This document shows, in pieces, positions 62,606-64,000 of a DNA stretch of 64,000 bases. Location: the NCBI GenBank assembly GCA_013396525.1, contig VWYX01000011.1:2499789-2563788 (forward strand), given 5' to 3'. Position 1 is the stretch's first letter, and every line of letters starts with the position of its first letter. The position numbers and the translations under genes are program-made. The stretch is from Chaetorhynchus papuensis. Lineage: Eukaryota; Chordata; Aves; Passeriformes; Rhipiduridae. Below the pieces are notes generated by a model, which saw only the letters and a list, made by a program, of their open reading frames with translations, ran no database searches and was not told where the DNA came from.

Positions 62606-62722
62606 ATAAAAAAACCCAAACAAACAAAAAAAACCCCAAACAAACAAAAAAAAAAAACCCAAACAAACAAAAAAAAACCCCCAAACAAACAAAAAAAAAC
62701 CCCCCAAACAAACAAAAAAAAC
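62606..62722. repeat. A/C-rich tandem repeat, about five units
   Basis: The phrase of 7-12 A, then 3-6 C, then AAACAAAC recurs about five times. Unit length varies between about 18 and 23 bp because the homopolymer runs change length. Apparent Phe/Gly/Val-rich translation on the minus strand is an artefact of the repeat. Confidence 0.92.
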
Positions 62723-63428
62723 CTACTTCAGCAAACTCAGTTGTTCAGTGAAATTCAGGGCTTGGACTAAAAATTGTAAAAAGCCCAAAACAAAAGAAAA
62801 AAAAAAAAACAAGGGGGAAAAAAGTGTTTACTGAAGTTGTGATTAAGGGTGGATAATGCCACACATGGCAAGAACACCCTACCTACAGATTTTCTAACAT
62901 TCTGTTCAAGACTGAATATCTAGAAACAGATTTCTAGGTCACTGACCCGCCTGATAATAAAAGCTGGTTCTGAATTTGACATTTTCTACAGCAAATATTC
63001 AATTTCGAGCTCAAACTCAGGAAGAGCGTTCTTAAACAATCCTTTAAAACGCGTCTAGAAAGGTGCAAAGCTGAAAGGCAAATTCACTGACAGCTGTACT
63101 CAAAGACACACAAAACAACCCCCGGGTCGCTTTGTCACACTCGAAAATCCCGAGGATTTCCTGAGAGCTGCACGGAGCCTCCAGCCGGTCGGGCTGGCTG
63201 CAGCACGAGCTGATCTGGGCTGACTGAAATATTCTTTGTGAGGTCAGAACTGGGTGCAATCTGTTTGGGAGCACGGCAGAGCTCAAACAAGAAGCCCAAG
63301 GACTGAAGCTCTGGGTTATCACAACGCTGTGTGTGCGTTCAGGGCTGCCCGTCCCTCACTGCAAGAACAGCTCTGGCCCAGATGTGTTCCAGCTGTTAAT
63401 GCCAGACAGAGAGGCCTGGGCTGCATCC
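62723..63428. other. non-genic stretch, no recognised feature
   Basis: This is unique-looking sequence with a poly-A run near 62798-62809, becoming GC-richer after 63100. The last six bases before the LTR are GCATCC (63423-63428), part of a decayed target duplication. Confidence 0.5.
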
Positions 63429-63802
63429 TGTCCCTGTTGCGACACAGATGGGGAGAAAAACCTCACAAATCCAGGCTCAGGTATCAATGGCAGCAAGAGA
63501 TTTAATGGTTTTTCCTGAGGCTTTTTTTATATGTTAGTTCACAAAAAGTGTGTTAAATGGCTTAAGGTATTTGGTTCTCTGCCCATCCACTCCTTGAGGG
63601 GATCGGCCAAATTCTAGGACAACCATTCCCAAATATTTTGCTAGTTAGAGCCAGAACAATCCGACAAGACAATCTGCAGGTGCCAGTGTTTACAAAAATG
63701 GTAACTTTGTTTTAGATAGCTTGCATGGGAAAGACAGAGCTCTCACAAAATGCTGCAGAGAGCTGAAAGGTTTCTCTGCTAAAAGCTTTTTCAGCATCCA
63801 CA
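63429..63802 (-). mobile_element. solo LTR of the same ERVK-like family, copy 3
   Basis: This 374-bp LTR is on the minus strand. Read in its own direction it starts TGTGGATGCTGA and ends CAACAGGGACA, giving intact TG...CA ends. TATAAAA (63525-63531) and ATTAAA (63501-63506) are present on the minus strand. Its interior matches copy 1 (1996-2359) much better than copy 2, including the ACTGGCACCTGCAG phrase, so copies 1 and 3 form one subfamily. Flanking hexamers GCATCC (63423-63428) and GAATCA (63803-63808) match at four of six positions, consistent with an old target duplication. No internal genes are present. Confidence 0.85.
63501..63531 (-). promoter_or_regulatory. LTR core promoter and polyadenylation signal (copy 3)
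   Basis: On the minus strand TATAAAA (63525-63531) precedes ATTAAA (63501-63506), as in the two other copies. Activity is unknown. Confidence 0.55.
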
Positions 63803-64000
63803 GAATCAGGTGTGGGAGAGCAGCTGCCAAGGTGTCACCTCCCCTAATGCCACCCCTGCCATGCCCAGCACCCCCAGCATCCCCAGGGACATGGCTGTGA
63901 TCGCCTTCACACAAACAAACATCCCAAAAAGCCCACATCCCCCCTTCCACAGAGCAGCCAGCCAACACCAAGCCCCAAAGACAAGCCCAAACCCCAAATC
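63803..64000. other. non-genic stretch at window end
   Basis: This is C- and A-rich sequence (repeated CCCC and CCCAAA phrases) of no recognised family. I see no gene. Confidence 0.5.

Noticed and set aside
62510..62707. Minus-strand Phe/Gly/Leu-rich frame
   Set aside because: It is the translation of the A/C-rich tandem repeat.

Overview
The window looks like a bird nuclear genome, and no protein-coding gene can be supported in it. The evidence for a bird is the repeat content: at least five fragments of the CR1 LINE with the avian-type 3' end (ATTCTGTGATTCT-like), one decayed CR1 reverse-transcriptase fragment, three copies of one retroviral LTR family, and no recognisable mammalian-type SINE or L1. 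A passerine is plausible but cannot be proved from these repeats. Base composition is mostly AT-rich, with short GC-richer patches near 1.55-2.9, 13.4-14.6, 20.3-20.7, 29.9-30.3, 33.5-34.5 and 46.4-47.6 kb. All open frames are short, lack family resemblance, or are explained by repeats, so the window is best read as intergenic or deep intronic sequence.

Layout: 1-2 kb unique; 2.0-2.9 kb a solo LTR abutting a minus-strand CR1 reverse-transcriptase remnant that carries an internal 170-bp tandem duplication; 4.2 kb a CR1 3' end; 8.1 kb an assembly gap; 13.9-14.6 kb a 77-bp tandem array split by a second LTR of the same family, with a perfect 6-bp target-site duplication; 17.6 kb (minus) and 18.7-19.0 kb (plus) CR1 tails; 27.8-29.3 kb a direct duplication of about 325 bp that runs into a second gap; 30.05 kb a 53-bp tandem pair; 32.4 kb a CR1 stub; 46.57-47.57 kb a GC-rich 12-bp minisatellite with higher-order structure that runs into a third gap; 57.2 kb a CR1 fragment (minus); 62.6 kb an A/C-rich tandem repeat; 63.4-63.8 kb the third LTR, on the minus strand. 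The rest is unique-looking sequence, with some ATTA-rich patches that could be conserved noncoding elements.

There is no gene network to describe. The history that can be read is one of retroelement insertion and local tandem duplication: the LTRs share TG...CA ends, a TATA box, an ATTAAA signal and 6-bp target duplications (perfect in one copy, decayed in two), which fits a class II (ERVK-like) family that inserted at different times. I found no evidence of a new molecular system. The most informative items are the LTR nested in the 77-bp array, the duplicated CR1 RT segment, the 12-bp minisatellite and the 27.8/29.0-kb duplication.
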